Below are positions 48,010 to 56,490 of a DNA stretch of 64,000 nucleotides, one piece after another. How positions within the stretch are numbered: the stretch's first letter is position 1; each line of letters opens with the position of its first letter. The notes under the pieces were generated by a model. That model made no database searches, was not told the origin of the DNA, and saw nothing but the letters and a program-made list of their open reading frames with translations. Source of the stretch: Burkholderiales bacterium (GTDB lineage: Bacteria; Pseudomonadota; Gammaproteobacteria; Burkholderiales; SG8-41); assembly GCA_036262035.1 (NCBI GenBank), contig DATAJS010000027.1, positions 124,001-188,000 of the forward strand. Reading direction: 5' to 3'. Position numbers and translations under genes: made by a program.

Positions 48010-48818
48010 AGCGTGCCGCGGTCATTGTCACGACGTACAACCGGCCCGACGCGTTGCAGGCGGTGCTCGAAGGGTTTCGCGAGCAGGATACGCACGACTT
48101 CGAGCTGCTCGTCGCGGACGACGGGTCGACCGACGAGACGCGGCACGTCGTCGAAGCCTGCGCGCGCGGCGCGCCGCACCCTGTGCGCCACGTCTGGCAG
48201 GAAGACGAAGGCTTTCGTGCCGGAGCGGCGCGCAACCGGGCGCTCGCGCAGACGAACGCCGGCTACGTCATCTTCACCGACGGCGACTGCGTGCCGCCGC
48301 CGTTCTTCGTGAGCCGCCATCTCGAGCTCGCGCAGCCGGGCTATTTCCTCGCCGCGAATCGCCTGCTGCTGTCCGAAGCGTTCACGCGGGAAGTGCTGGC
48401 GCGGCGCATGCCGATCCATCGCTGGGGCGCGCCGCAGTGGCTCGCGGCGTGGGCGAAGCGCGACGTCAACCGCGCGCTGCCGCTCGCGCATCTGCCCGAC
48501 TGGGCGTTCAGGGTGAAGCAGCCCGCGCGCTGGGAAGGCGTGAAGACGTGCAACCTCTCGGCGTGGCGCAGCGACCTTGCGCGTGTGAACGGCTTCGACG
48601 AGCGCTATTCCGGGTGGGGCCTCGAAGATTCCGACCTCGTGATCCGCCTTCTTCACGCGGGGGTGAAGCACAAGAGCGCGCGCTTCGCCGCGCCGGTCTT
48701 CCATCTCTGGCATCGCGAGAACGACCGCTCGCGGCTCCTTGATAATCGCCGCAAGCTCGACGAGATCCTCGCGTCGCAGAGGACCGAAGCCATGGTCGGG
48801 CTGGACCGCTACGCATGA
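47955..48818 (+). CDS. Family 2 glycosyltransferase with repeat-derived N-terminus
   Basis: This 287-residue GT2 enzyme has AAVIVTTYNRPDALQAVLEG, ELLVADDGSTDETRHVVE, the metal-binding IFTDGDCVPPPFFVSRH and the C-terminal GWGLEDSDLVIRLLHAGVKH, which resembles the galactosyltransferase-like domain of chondroitin-polymerase relatives. The first 19 residues, VTGEAVTDKAVTDEAVTGK, are translated from the GTGACGGAT repeat (family E) that overlaps the stop of the WaaE-like gene (GTGA). The real start could lie further in, but no ATG or strong RBS is seen between the repeat and VIVTTYN. Confidence 0.88.
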   Translation: MTGEAVTDKAVTDEAVTGKRAAVIVTTYNRPDALQAVLEGFREQDTHDFELLVADDGSTDETRHVVEACARGAPHPVRHVWQEDEGFRAGAARNRALAQTNAGYVIFTDGDCVPPPFFVSRHLELAQPGYFLAANRLLLSEAFTREVLARRMPIHRWGAPQWLAAWAKRDVNRALPLAHLPDWAFRVKQPARWEGVKTCNLSAWRSDLARVNGFDERYSGWGLEDSDLVIRLLHAGVKHKSARFAAPVFHLWHRENDRSRLLDNRRKLDEILASQRTEAMVGLDRYA

Positions 48819-49918
48819 GCGCGGGACTCACCCTGCCGGCCGCGCCCGCGAGCGTGCTCGTGGTCGTCACGCGCCGCATCGGCGACGTGCTGCTCGCGAC
48901 CCCGGTGCTGCGCTCGCTCAAGCGCGCGTGGCCCGCTTTGAGGCTCGACGTGCTGGTCTTCGCCGGCACGCAGGGTTTCATCGCGTCCAACCCGGACGTG
49001 AACCGCGTCATCACCGTGCCCGAACGGCCGCGCTTATCCGAGCACCTGGCGCTCGCCGCGAGCATCGTGCGGCGTTACGACCTGGCGTTGAGCCTGGTGC
49101 CCGGCGACCGGCCGACGCTATACGCCTATCTCGCCGGACGCCGCCGTGTGGGGCTGCTGGTCGATTCTCGCAAGGAGAGCTGGAAGCGCCGCCTGCTACA
49201 CGCGTGGGTGCCGTTCGACAACGACTCGACCCACACGGTGCGCATGCATCTCGCGCTGCTCGACGCGATCGACGTGCCGCGGGTGGGAGAAGTCCGGCCG
49301 TCGTGGAATGCGGAGCACGAGCGGGAGGCGCATGCTGCGCTCGGCGACGTCGTGACGCAGCGCTACGCGGTGATGCATCCGTATCCCAAGTTCCGCTACA
49401 AGATGTGGACGATCGAGGCGTGGGGCGAGCTCGCGCGGTGGCTGCACCAGCGCGGGTTTGCGGTCGTGCTCACCGGCGGCCCCGAAGCCGCCGAGCGCGA
49501 GTACGTCGCGGCCGTCGCGGCGCGCGCGCCGCACGCGATCGATCTCTCCGGCAGGCTCTCGCTGGGCGCGGTCGCTTACGTGGTGTCGCGCGCGGGCGTC
49601 TTCGTCGGCCCCGACACCGCGATCACCCATGCCGCCGCGGCGCTGGGCGTGCCGACGGTCGCGCTGTTCGGTCCCAGCAACCCGGTGAAATGGGGCCCGT
49701 GGCCCGCCGGCCAGCCGGCCGATGCGAACCCGTGGCAGCTCGTCGGCTCGCAGTCGCGCGGCAACGTGCGCCTCGTGCAGGGCGTCAGCCCGTGCGTTCC
49801 CTGCCGCAACGAAGGTTGCGACAAACACCTCGAGAGCGAGAGCCGGTGTTTGACCACGATGACTGCGCAAACGGTCATCGAGGCGGTGGAGGATGTTCTT
49901 GGAGCTGAAAAAACCTGA
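48815..49918 (+). CDS. Heptosyltransferase family (GT9, WaaQ/WaaF-like)
   Basis: This 367-residue GT9 enzyme has SVLVVVTRRIGDVLLATPVL at the start, RRVGLLVDSRKESWKRRLLH, MHPYPKFRYKMWTIEAWGEL, and GVFVGPDTAITHAAAALGVP at the C-terminal donor site. Cysteines near the end (VSPCVPCRNEGCDKH) are typical of the WaaF/WaaQ group. It probably adds a heptose to the LPS core. It overlaps the previous gene by 4 bases, and its stop codon touches the left arm of repeat A2. Confidence 0.92.
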   Translation: MSAGLTLPAAPASVLVVVTRRIGDVLLATPVLRSLKRAWPALRLDVLVFAGTQGFIASNPDVNRVITVPERPRLSEHLALAASIVRRYDLALSLVPGDRPTLYAYLAGRRRVGLLVDSRKESWKRRLLHAWVPFDNDSTHTVRMHLALLDAIDVPRVGEVRPSWNAEHEREAHAALGDVVTQRYAVMHPYPKFRYKMWTIEAWGELARWLHQRGFAVVLTGGPEAAEREYVAAVAARAPHAIDLSGRLSLGAVAYVVSRAGVFVGPDTAITHAAAALGVPTVALFGPSNPVKWGPWPAGQPADANPWQLVGSQSRGNVRLVQGVSPCVPCRNEGCDKHLESESRCLTTMTAQTVIEAVEDVLGAEKT

Positions 49919-50039
49919 ACCGCAAAGGGCGCAAAGGACGCCAAGGAAAGCAAATGAAAATGGATTCCCGCCGTCGCGGGAATGACGGGCACCACCCGCC
50001 GCGTTGGTTTCCTTTGCGTCCTTTGCGTCCTTGGCGGTT
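49918..50039. repeat. Family A copy 2 with a nested family B element
   Basis: The arms AACCGCAAAGGGCGCAAAGG... (49918-49947) and the inverted ...CCTTTGCGTCCTTGGCGGTT (50010-50039) enclose an ATGGATTCCCGCCG/CGCGGGAATGACGGG dyad at 49959-49988, which is the family B element. The region lies between the convergent heptosyltransferase and msbA genes. Confidence 0.85.
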
Positions 50040-50050
50040 GATTGCTCTCT

Positions 50051-51808
50051 TCAAGCCTCGACGATATTGAACTGCGTCCGATAGAGCCGCGCATACAAGC
50101 CGCCTGAGGCGAGCAGCTCGTCGTGGGTGCCGCTCTCGATGATGCGGCCGTGCTCGAGCACGAGGATGCGGTCGGCGCGCTCGACCGTCGAGAGGCGGTG
50201 GGCGATGACGATCGTCGTGCGGTTCTGCATCAGGGTTTCGAGCGCGGCCTGGATGTAGCGCTCGGCTTCGGAATCGAGCGCCGACGTCGCTTCGTCGAGG
50301 ATGAGGATCGGCGCGTTGCGCAGCAGCGCGCGCGCGATCGCGAGCCTTTGGCGCTGGCCGCCCGACAGCCGCACGCCGTTCTCGCCGACGAGCGTCTGCA
50401 AGCCCTGCGGCATCGCTTCGATGAAATCGAGCGCGTGCGCCGCGCGCGCCGCGGCGACGATGTCCGCCTCGCTCGCGCCTTTCATGCTGCCGTACGCGAT
50501 GTTCGCCGCGACGGTGTCGTTGAACAGCACCACGTCCTGGCTCACCAGCGCGATATTGCAGCGCAGGCTCTCGAGCTTGAGCTGCTCGAGGTCGATGCCG
50601 TCGAGCGTGATCCGGCCCGCGCTGGGGTGATAGAAGCGCGGCACGAGGTTCACCAGCGTCGTCTTGCCGCTGCCGGAAGGCCCGACCAGCGCCACCGTCT
50701 CGCCCGCGCGTATCCTGAGGTCGATGTCGTGCAGCGCGCTGCGCTCGGTGGTCGGGTACGCGAAGCTCACGTGCTCGAAGGCGATCGCGCCTTTCGCGCG
50801 CGCGATCTCGATCGTGCCGCTATCGGGCTCGCCGGCCTCGTCGACCAGCGCGAAGACGCTCTCCGCCGCAGCGAGGCCGCGCTGCAGCGGCTCGTTGAGG
50901 CTGGTGACGCGCTTCAGCGGCGCGTTGAGCATCAGCATCGCCGTCACGAACGAAGCGAAGCCCCCGACGGTAATCTGGTCGGCGCTCGACTGCATCGTCG
51001 CGAGCGAGACGATCAGCGCCAGCGCGATCGCGACGATGAGCTGCACGATCGGCACGCTGACCGCCGACGCGCTCGACTGCTTCATGAGGAAGCGGCGCAC
51101 GCGGTTCGCCTCGTCCCTGAAGCGCGACGTCTCGTACGACGCGCCGCCGTGGAGCTTGACGACCTTGTGGCCTTCGATCGCCTCCTGCAGCACCTGCGTG
51201 AGCTCGCCCATCGAGCGCTGAACGTCGCGGCTCGAACGGCGCAGGCGCACGCTGATCAGCTTCACGACCACCACGATGAGCGGCGACAGCACGAGCGAGA
51301 GCAGCGTGAGCTTCCAGTTGAGCCAGAGCATCCACCCCACCAGCGCGATCGCCGACAGGCCGTCCTTGAAGATCGCCGTCAGCACGCTGGTCGCCGCGTT
51401 CGTCACCTGGGTCACGTCGAACGTGACTTTCGAGATCAGGTTGCCCGCGGCGTTGTTGTCGTAATAGGGCGTCGGGAGCTGGACGAGCTTGGCGAACATC
51501 GCTTCGCGCAGGTCCATGACGACGCGGCTGCCGACCCAGTTGATCGAGTACTGCGCGATGAACTCCGAGATGCCGCGAGCCACGATGATCGCGACGACCA
51601 CGAACGGCATCAGGTGCATCACCGTCGGGTCCTTGTCGACGAACGTGCCGTCGAGCAGCGGCTTCAACACCGCGGGCAGCGCCGCCTCGGTCGCGGCGAC
51701 GAGCATCATGCCGAGGATCGCCAGCGCGAAGACTCCGCGATACGGTTTGACGTAGCCGATGAGGCGGAGATAGAGCTGGGTGCTGGTGATCGTCTGCACG
51801 TCGAGCAT
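50051..51808 (-). CDS. msbA: Lipid A export ATP-binding/permease MsbA
   Basis: This 585-residue ABC half-transporter flips lipid A-core across the inner membrane. It has six N-terminal helices (YRGVFALAILGMMLVAATEA and following), Walker A VALVGPSGSGKTTLVNLVPR, the signature NGVRLSGGQRQRLAIARAL, Walker B PILILDEATSALDSEAE and the H-loop TTIVIAHRLSTVE. Start ATG 51808. It is transcribed toward the LPS genes and stops next to repeat A2. Confidence 0.97.
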   Translation of the reverse strand: MLDVQTITSTQLYLRLIGYVKPYRGVFALAILGMMLVAATEAALPAVLKPLLDGTFVDKDPTVMHLMPFVVVAIIVARGISEFIAQYSINWVGSRVVMDLREAMFAKLVQLPTPYYDNNAAGNLISKVTFDVTQVTNAATSVLTAIFKDGLSAIALVGWMLWLNWKLTLLSLVLSPLIVVVVKLISVRLRRSSRDVQRSMGELTQVLQEAIEGHKVVKLHGGASYETSRFRDEANRVRRFLMKQSSASAVSVPIVQLIVAIALALIVSLATMQSSADQITVGGFASFVTAMLMLNAPLKRVTSLNEPLQRGLAAAESVFALVDEAGEPDSGTIEIARAKGAIAFEHVSFAYPTTERSALHDIDLRIRAGETVALVGPSGSGKTTLVNLVPRFYHPSAGRITLDGIDLEQLKLESLRCNIALVSQDVVLFNDTVAANIAYGSMKGASEADIVAAARAAHALDFIEAMPQGLQTLVGENGVRLSGGQRQRLAIARALLRNAPILILDEATSALDSEAERYIQAALETLMQNRTTIVIAHRLSTVERADRILVLEHGRIIESGTHDELLASGGLYARLYRTQFNIVEA

Positions 51809-51819
51809 TGTACTTGTTC

Positions 51820-51901
51820 GAGGTGCGACCCCGGCCTCTTCGGGGTCGCACCTCGCAAACTTCGGGGTCTGACCCCGGCCTTTTTGGGGTCTGACCCCGG
51901 T
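51820..51901. repeat. Family F copies 2a and 2b (GGGGTCGCACC and GGGGTCTGACCCC)
   Basis: Copy 2a (51820-51854) is a near-perfect inverted repeat, GAGGTGCGACCCCGG against CGGGGTCGCACCTC with a CCTCTT loop. Copy 2b (51862-51901) is nearly identical to copy 1 at 30423: GGGGTCTGACCCCGGCC, TTTTT, GGGGTCTGACCCCGG. Both lie between msbA and the TonB receptor gene. The 2b hairpin and its T-run could terminate transcription. Confidence 0.85.
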
Positions 51902-51912
51902 TTTTTTCGAAG

Positions 51913-54000
51913 CTACAACCGGTACTCGACGCTCACCATGCCGTTACGCTGCGGCAGCGGGTAGGCGTTGTAGCGGTCGAGCACGAACTGGCTGCGCACC
52001 GCATAGTTGTAGTACTTGCGGTCGAACAGGTTGTTCACGCCGGCGGTGATGGTCCACGGCCCGCGCTGATGGACGAGCTTCAGGTCGACCAGGGTATACG
52101 AAGGGATCCTGGCCCCGAGGCTGTTCGGCTCGTCGTTGTCCATGAATTGATCGGACACATACGTGACGAGCGCATTCAGCCGCGTCGCGGACGTGAAATC
52201 CCACGACGCCCTGACGTTCGCCTTGTGCCGCGGCACCAGCGGTACCGTCTTGCCGGCGATCGCCACGTTCTGCAGGGTGAAGAAGCCGCCGGCGAGCACA
52301 CCCTCGCGGAATTCCGCGTCGATGTACATGTAGTTGGCGGTAATGCCCAGCGCGGGCAGCGGCCGCGCGCCGGCCTCGAGCTCGATCCCGCGGCGGCGCG
52401 AAGGCGGCAGATTGCGGTTGCCCACGCCGGTGGTGAAAGGATCGAGGTGGATCTCGTTCGACACGTCCATCACGAAGACCGTCGCGCGCCCGGTCGTCGT
52501 TCCGCGGCGAAGCTCGATGCCGGCTTCGTGCGAGCGCACGGTCTGCGGCTGGAGGAACTGGAACTCGTTGGTGAACGCGGTCGAGGTCTCGTAGAGCTCG
52601 TCGATGTTCGCGAAGCGATAGCTGCGCGCGGTCTTCGCGATCAGCGCGGCGGCAGGGACGACCTGGTAGCGCGCGCCGAGCTCGTACGCGGTCTGATAAA
52701 GGCGCCGCGAGCCGGGAGACGCGCCGGAGCCGCAAAAGCCCGGGAAATTGCACGGCGCCGACGGATCGAACCGGTCGGTCGCTCGTATGCGCAGGCGCTC
52801 GCGGCGTGCGCCCGCTCTCACGGCGAGCGCGTCGGTGACGCTCGTCGTGTTGAGCACGTACACCGCGGTATTGTCCTGCTTCGCGTCGACCGCATTGACC
52901 GGCTGAACGATGTTGAGGGTCGAGTTCGAGCGGCGCTGCTCGTAGTCCCAGCGATACCAGTCGAAGCCGACGATCAGCGAGTTGGCGCGGCCGAAGAGCG
53001 GCGTGTCGATCCTCACGCGCGGCGTGAGCGACCACACGTCGAGGCGCGTGGCGCGGTAATCGGGAAAACCGCCGAAATCGAAGAACGCGCGCTGCGCCTT
53101 GTCGCGATAGCCCGCCCCGATATCGAGCTCGCCGAAACCGAACGTCCTGCGCCAGTCCAGGCTCGCGCGATTGCCTTCGCGCTGGCCCCAGTCCAACGGC
53201 GTGTTGGTGCCGCGACGGTCGGTTTCGAGCTGGTTCTGGCCGATGCTCGGCTGGACCGTACGCGCGCCGGGCAGGCGCAGCCCCTGATTGTCGGTGGCGA
53301 GCTTCAGCGAGAGATCGTCCGATGCGCCCGACCAGCGCAAGTCGGCCATCGCGTTCGTCTGCCGCTGCTGGTTGTTGCGGCGATAGCCGTCCGATTCGAA
53401 TTGCGTGCCGATCACGTTCATGCCGAATGAGCCGCGCGCGAAGTTGCCTTCGATCACGCCCTCGCGCGTCTGGTACGAGCCGGCCGCGCCGCGCAGCGCC
53501 AGCGAGTCGGCGCGCCCGATCGGAGACTTGGTGATGATGTTGATCACGCCGGCGGTCGCGCCGTCGCCGTACAGCACGCTCGCGCCGCCGCGCACGATCT
53601 CGATGCGCTCGATCGCGGGCAGCGGCACCGCGGACCACTGCACGCCCGAAAGATCGATATCGGTGACACGCCGGCCGTCGACGAGGATCAGCGTGTTCTG
53701 GCCGCCGGTGACGCCGAAGCCGCGCAGGTCGACCGTGGCGTTCGCCGCGTTGTTGCCGAAGAGGTCGCGAACGATGATGCCCGCCTGCTCGGCGAGCAGA
53801 TCGGGAACCGTGCGCGCGGTGCTCTGGCGTATCGCGTCCTCGGTGATGACGGTCACGTTGACCGGCCGGTCGACCGCGCGCGTCTCGAATCGGGTGTCGG
53901 TGACGACGACGGGTTCGAGCAGCGTGGGCGGCAGGTCAGCTGAATGAGCGGCGCATGCGAGCGCGCCCAGCGCAGACAGGGCCGCAGTTCGGTATGTCAT
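51913..54000 (-). CDS. TonB-dependent receptor, probable cobalamin transporter (BtuB-like)
   Basis: This 695-residue outer-membrane receptor has a signal peptide (MTYRTAALSALGALACAAHS), a plug domain (VTVITEDAIRQSTARTVPDL, GFGVTGGQNTLILVDGRRVT, IERIEIVRGGASVLYGDGAT) and a long beta-barrel ending YNAYPLPQRNGMVSVEYRL, with an aromatic residue near the end. A cobalamin riboswitch is upstream, so corrinoid uptake is the likely role. Family similarity alone would also allow a siderophore receptor. Start ATG 54000. Confidence 0.92.
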   Translation of the reverse strand: MTYRTAALSALGALACAAHSADLPPTLLEPVVVTDTRFETRAVDRPVNVTVITEDAIRQSTARTVPDLLAEQAGIIVRDLFGNNAANATVDLRGFGVTGGQNTLILVDGRRVTDIDLSGVQWSAVPLPAIERIEIVRGGASVLYGDGATAGVINIITKSPIGRADSLALRGAAGSYQTREGVIEGNFARGSFGMNVIGTQFESDGYRRNNQQRQTNAMADLRWSGASDDLSLKLATDNQGLRLPGARTVQPSIGQNQLETDRRGTNTPLDWGQREGNRASLDWRRTFGFGELDIGAGYRDKAQRAFFDFGGFPDYRATRLDVWSLTPRVRIDTPLFGRANSLIVGFDWYRWDYEQRRSNSTLNIVQPVNAVDAKQDNTAVYVLNTTSVTDALAVRAGARRERLRIRATDRFDPSAPCNFPGFCGSGASPGSRRLYQTAYELGARYQVVPAAALIAKTARSYRFANIDELYETSTAFTNEFQFLQPQTVRSHEAGIELRRGTTTGRATVFVMDVSNEIHLDPFTTGVGNRNLPPSRRRGIELEAGARPLPALGITANYMYIDAEFREGVLAGGFFTLQNVAIAGKTVPLVPRHKANVRASWDFTSATRLNALVTYVSDQFMDNDEPNSLGARIPSYTLVDLKLVHQRGPWTITAGVNNLFDRKYYNYAVRSQFVLDRYNAYPLPQRNGMVSVEYRL

Positions 54001-54105
54001 GAAAGGTCCTTCGCCTGTGGCGCGCCCGCCGCGCGCCGTCCGGATCAAGGCGATGGGACCGCAAGGTCGAAGCATCGAGGCCAGCCACCCGCGGCCCATC
54101 ACCAC

Positions 54106-54300
54106 GTTCCGAGCGGGCCGGTATACGGGCTCGCGAGGCGGGGCGGCGCGCCTTCCCGGATTGCACGGCAATCCAGTGGCATATGCGCACGTCCTGGCGG
54201 TCGAAGACCGCCGCTCGCTTACCGTTGCGGGGGCAGCACAGGCGTTACACCTGTTTCCCGTTTAACCGCGTCGCTGGCTGCGACGCGAGCACCCGGCTCG
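54106..54300 (-). promoter_or_regulatory. Cobalamin riboswitch upstream of the TonB receptor
   Basis: Reading the minus strand from 54300: CCGGGTGCTCGC (GGTGC element), AAACGGGAAACAGGTG, GCCTGTGCTGCCCCCGCAAC, GGTAAGCGAGCGGC, then the B12-box region GCCACTGGATTGCCGTG and TCCGGGAAGGCG. The order of these elements (GGGAA, the CTGCCCCCGCAACGGTAA core, GCCACTG, GGGAAGG) is that of cobalamin riboswitches. The switch ends about 105 bases before the receptor ATG; the rest of the leader contains GC-rich hairpins that may sequester translation. Confidence 0.93.
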
Positions 54301-54469
54301 GTGCGCCGGCGTCGATCTCGCGGAAAGCCGCGCCGGCAGCGTCGCGATGGTACCACCGAACGTCTCTACGTGAGCACCCACCCACGTCCAGGTAACAATG
54401 CTCCAAACAACTTTCAAACTCGGGCGTTAACAGTTGACCGTAATGAATTTTTGAAACTATAGTGCGAGG

Positions 54470-54673
54470 GTGGATGCGGACCTCAAATCGCTGGAGGGCA
54501 AGATTGCGCAGTTCGTCGAGCTGTGCCAGCGACTGCGCGCCGACAACCAGCAGCTGCGCCAGCAGCTCGCCTCCGCTTCGAATCAGGTGAAACGCCTCGA
54601 AGAGAAAGTGAACACCGCCACCGCGCGTCTCGAATCGCTGCTCGCGCAAATCCCCGCCCAGGACGACGCGTGA
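54470..54673 (+). CDS. ZapB-like coiled-coil division protein
   Basis: This 67-residue, almost wholly coiled-coil protein (DLKSLEGKIAQFVELCQRLR, NQQLRQQLASASNQVKRLEE) belongs to the small TIGR02449/ZapB-like family that sits before zapA in betaproteobacteria. It starts with GTG at 54470 and ends overlapping zapA by 4 bases (GTGA). By analogy it links the Z-ring to other division factors. Too short for strong assignment, but position and length fit well. Confidence 0.8.
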   Translation: MDADLKSLEGKIAQFVELCQRLRADNQQLRQQLASASNQVKRLEEKVNTATARLESLLAQIPAQDDA

Positions 54674-54978
54674 GCGAAAGCAAGAGCCTGCAGGTCACCA
54701 TCATGGGCCGCGAGTTTCGTGTCGCGTGTCCCGAAGAAGAGCAGGCCGGTCTGCTCGAAGCCGTCGACTATCTCAATCGCAAGATGCTCGAGATCCGCGA
54801 TGCCGGCAAAGTCATCGGGCTCGAGCGCATCGCGATCATGGCTGCGCTCAACATCGCACATGAACTGCTTACGACGAAGGTCGGCGGCGGTTTTGACATG
54901 GGTGAGATCAAGCGTAGAATGAATCGCATGGAAGCGGTGATCGATCAGGCGATGTCCGATCAGACGAAGCTCTTCTAG
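54670..54978 (+). CDS. zapA: Cell division protein ZapA
   Basis: This 102-residue protein has the ZapA core: LQVTIMGREFRVACPEEEQA, LLEAVDYLNRKMLEIRDAGK, ERIAIMAALNIAHELLTTK, and a C-terminal coiled-coil segment. It stabilises FtsZ filaments. The start is GTG overlapping the ZapB-like stop. 6S RNA follows within ~40 bases, the conserved arrangement in many proteobacteria. Confidence 0.93.
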   Translation: MSESKSLQVTIMGREFRVACPEEEQAGLLEAVDYLNRKMLEIRDAGKVIGLERIAIMAALNIAHELLTTKVGGGFDMGEIKRRMNRMEAVIDQAMSDQTKLF

Positions 54979-55012
54979 TTTTCCTCGGCATCTTCTGAAG
55001 CTCGACGCTCGC

Positions 55013-55190
55013 AAGTTTCCCCTGCGGTGTTCGTAATAGGTCTAAATTCTCTGAACCAATAGCGGTAATTCGCGTTGCCGACTACAGTTGCCTGGTGTGC
55101 GCGTCCTACTGGGAAGCGCCTGAAGGGCTCGGAAGGCGACCATCTTGGACCCCTGGTTCAAGAGTCCAGACCTGACGGCACAGGCGGGGG
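55013..55190 (+). ncRNA. ssrS: 6S RNA (ssrS)
   Basis: The region downstream of zapA contains the typical ends CCCCTGCGGTGTTCGTAAT and CTGACGGCACAGGCGGGG, which pair to close the long 6S hairpin, and the 3' half element TGGACCCCTGGTTCAAGAGT seen in betaproteobacterial 6S RNAs. A GAACCAATAGC segment lies in the 5' half. It binds sigma-70 RNA polymerase in stationary phase. The zapA-ssrS order is conserved. Exact ends are estimates. Confidence 0.85.
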
Positions 55191-55259
55191 GCCCGTTTAG
55201 ATGGGCCAAAAAAGCGGCGTGAGCCGCTTTTTTGTTTGGCCCATCTAAACGGGCCCCCC
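55186..55259. terminator. Nested perfect inverted repeat and terminator after 6S RNA
   Basis: Outer arms GGGGGGCCCGTTTAGATGGG and its complement, CCCATCTAAACGGGCCCCCC, flank an inner stem AAAAAAGCGGC-GTGA-GCCGCTTTTTT. The inner part is a classical terminator in both directions, ending the 6S RNA and possibly the EVE gene. The outer 20-base palindrome, directly touching the 6S 3' end, is not needed for termination. Confidence 0.9.
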
Positions 55260-55279
55260 GCTACGCGGCGGTAAACGAC

Positions 55280-55308
55280 ACGGAGGGAAACCTGCGGTTT
55301 CCCTCCGT
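55280..55308. terminator. Hairpin downstream of the EVE gene
   Basis: The perfect stem ACGGAGGGAAACC-TGC-GGTTTCCCTCCGT lies 24 bases from the EVE-gene stop. A T-run is weak on both strands, so it may act by RNA stability instead of intrinsic termination. Confidence 0.55.
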
Positions 55309-55331
55309 GAACCTCCCTTCCCTTTGTCGCC

Positions 55332-55784
<453 letters not shown>

Positions 55785-55788
55785 CGTT

Positions 55789-56490
55789 CTATCCCAGGTG
55801 CTGCTTGAAGAAGTCGATCGAAAGCCCGAGCGCGCGGTCCGCTTCGGGCTTGCTGTAAGTCCTGCCGCCGTGCCGCGCGAACGCGTGGTCGGCGCCGGGA
55901 TACTTGTGGATCGTCACCAGCGGGTTCGGCGACAGCCTGCGCTCGAGCAGGTCGTTCACTTCCGCCTGCACCCAGCGGTCCTTCATCGCCATGTGCAGCA
56001 TGAAAGGCCGGTGCAGGTTACCGACCTCGCGGATGTTGTGCTCGATGTAGGTGCCGTAATAGGCCACCGCGCAGTCGATGTCGGTGCGGCAGCACATGAG
56101 ATAGCAGAGCTTGCCGCCGAGGCAGTAGCCCACCGCGCCGACCTTGCCGTTGCACTCGGGGCGCTTCTCGAGATACTGCCACGTGTCGACCATGTCCTGC
56201 ACTCCGAGGTCGTAGTCGAAGTCATAGTACAGGTCGAACGCCTTCCTCACGTGCTCGGGGTTCTTGTCGGAGAGCTCGACCCCCGGCTCCTGGCGCCAGA
56301 AGAGATCGGGGACCAGCGTGACAAAGCCCGCTTCGGCAAACTCGCGCGCGTGCTCACGCATGGTGTCGTTCACGCCCCAGATCTCCATGATCGCGATGAT
56401 CGCGCCCGCCGGAGTGCTGTCGGGAATCGCGACGTAGGCGCCCATCGCGCCGCCGCCGCGCATCGGAACCTCGACGGTCTCGAATTTCAA
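55789..56490 (-). CDS. Dienelactone hydrolase family protein
   Basis: This 233-residue alpha/beta hydrolase has the nucleophile elbow VGAVGYCLGGKLCY with Cys, an Asp in MAMKDRWVQAEV, and His in YPGADHAFARHG, the Cys-Asp-His triad of dienelactone hydrolases. The likely start is TTG 56490 (TTGA overlap with the previous stop); ATG 56463 would be an alternative. It is downstream of a Bug receptor and the F420 genes, suggesting a catabolic function, possibly for a lactone or ester. Confidence 0.87.
   Translation of the reverse strand: MKFETVEVPMRGGGAMGAYVAIPDSTPAGAIIAIMEIWGVNDTMREHAREFAEAGFVTLVPDLFWRQEPGVELSDKNPEHVRKAFDLYYDFDYDLGVQDMVDTWQYLEKRPECNGKVGAVGYCLGGKLCYLMCCRTDIDCAVAYYGTYIEHNIREVGNLHRPFMLHMAMKDRWVQAEVNDLLERRLSPNPLVTIHKYPGADHAFARHGGRTYSKPEADRALGLSIDFFKQHLG

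Noticed and set aside
54001-54469. Small ORFs in the leader of the TonB receptor gene
   Set aside because: They coincide with the cobalamin riboswitch and have no coding character.
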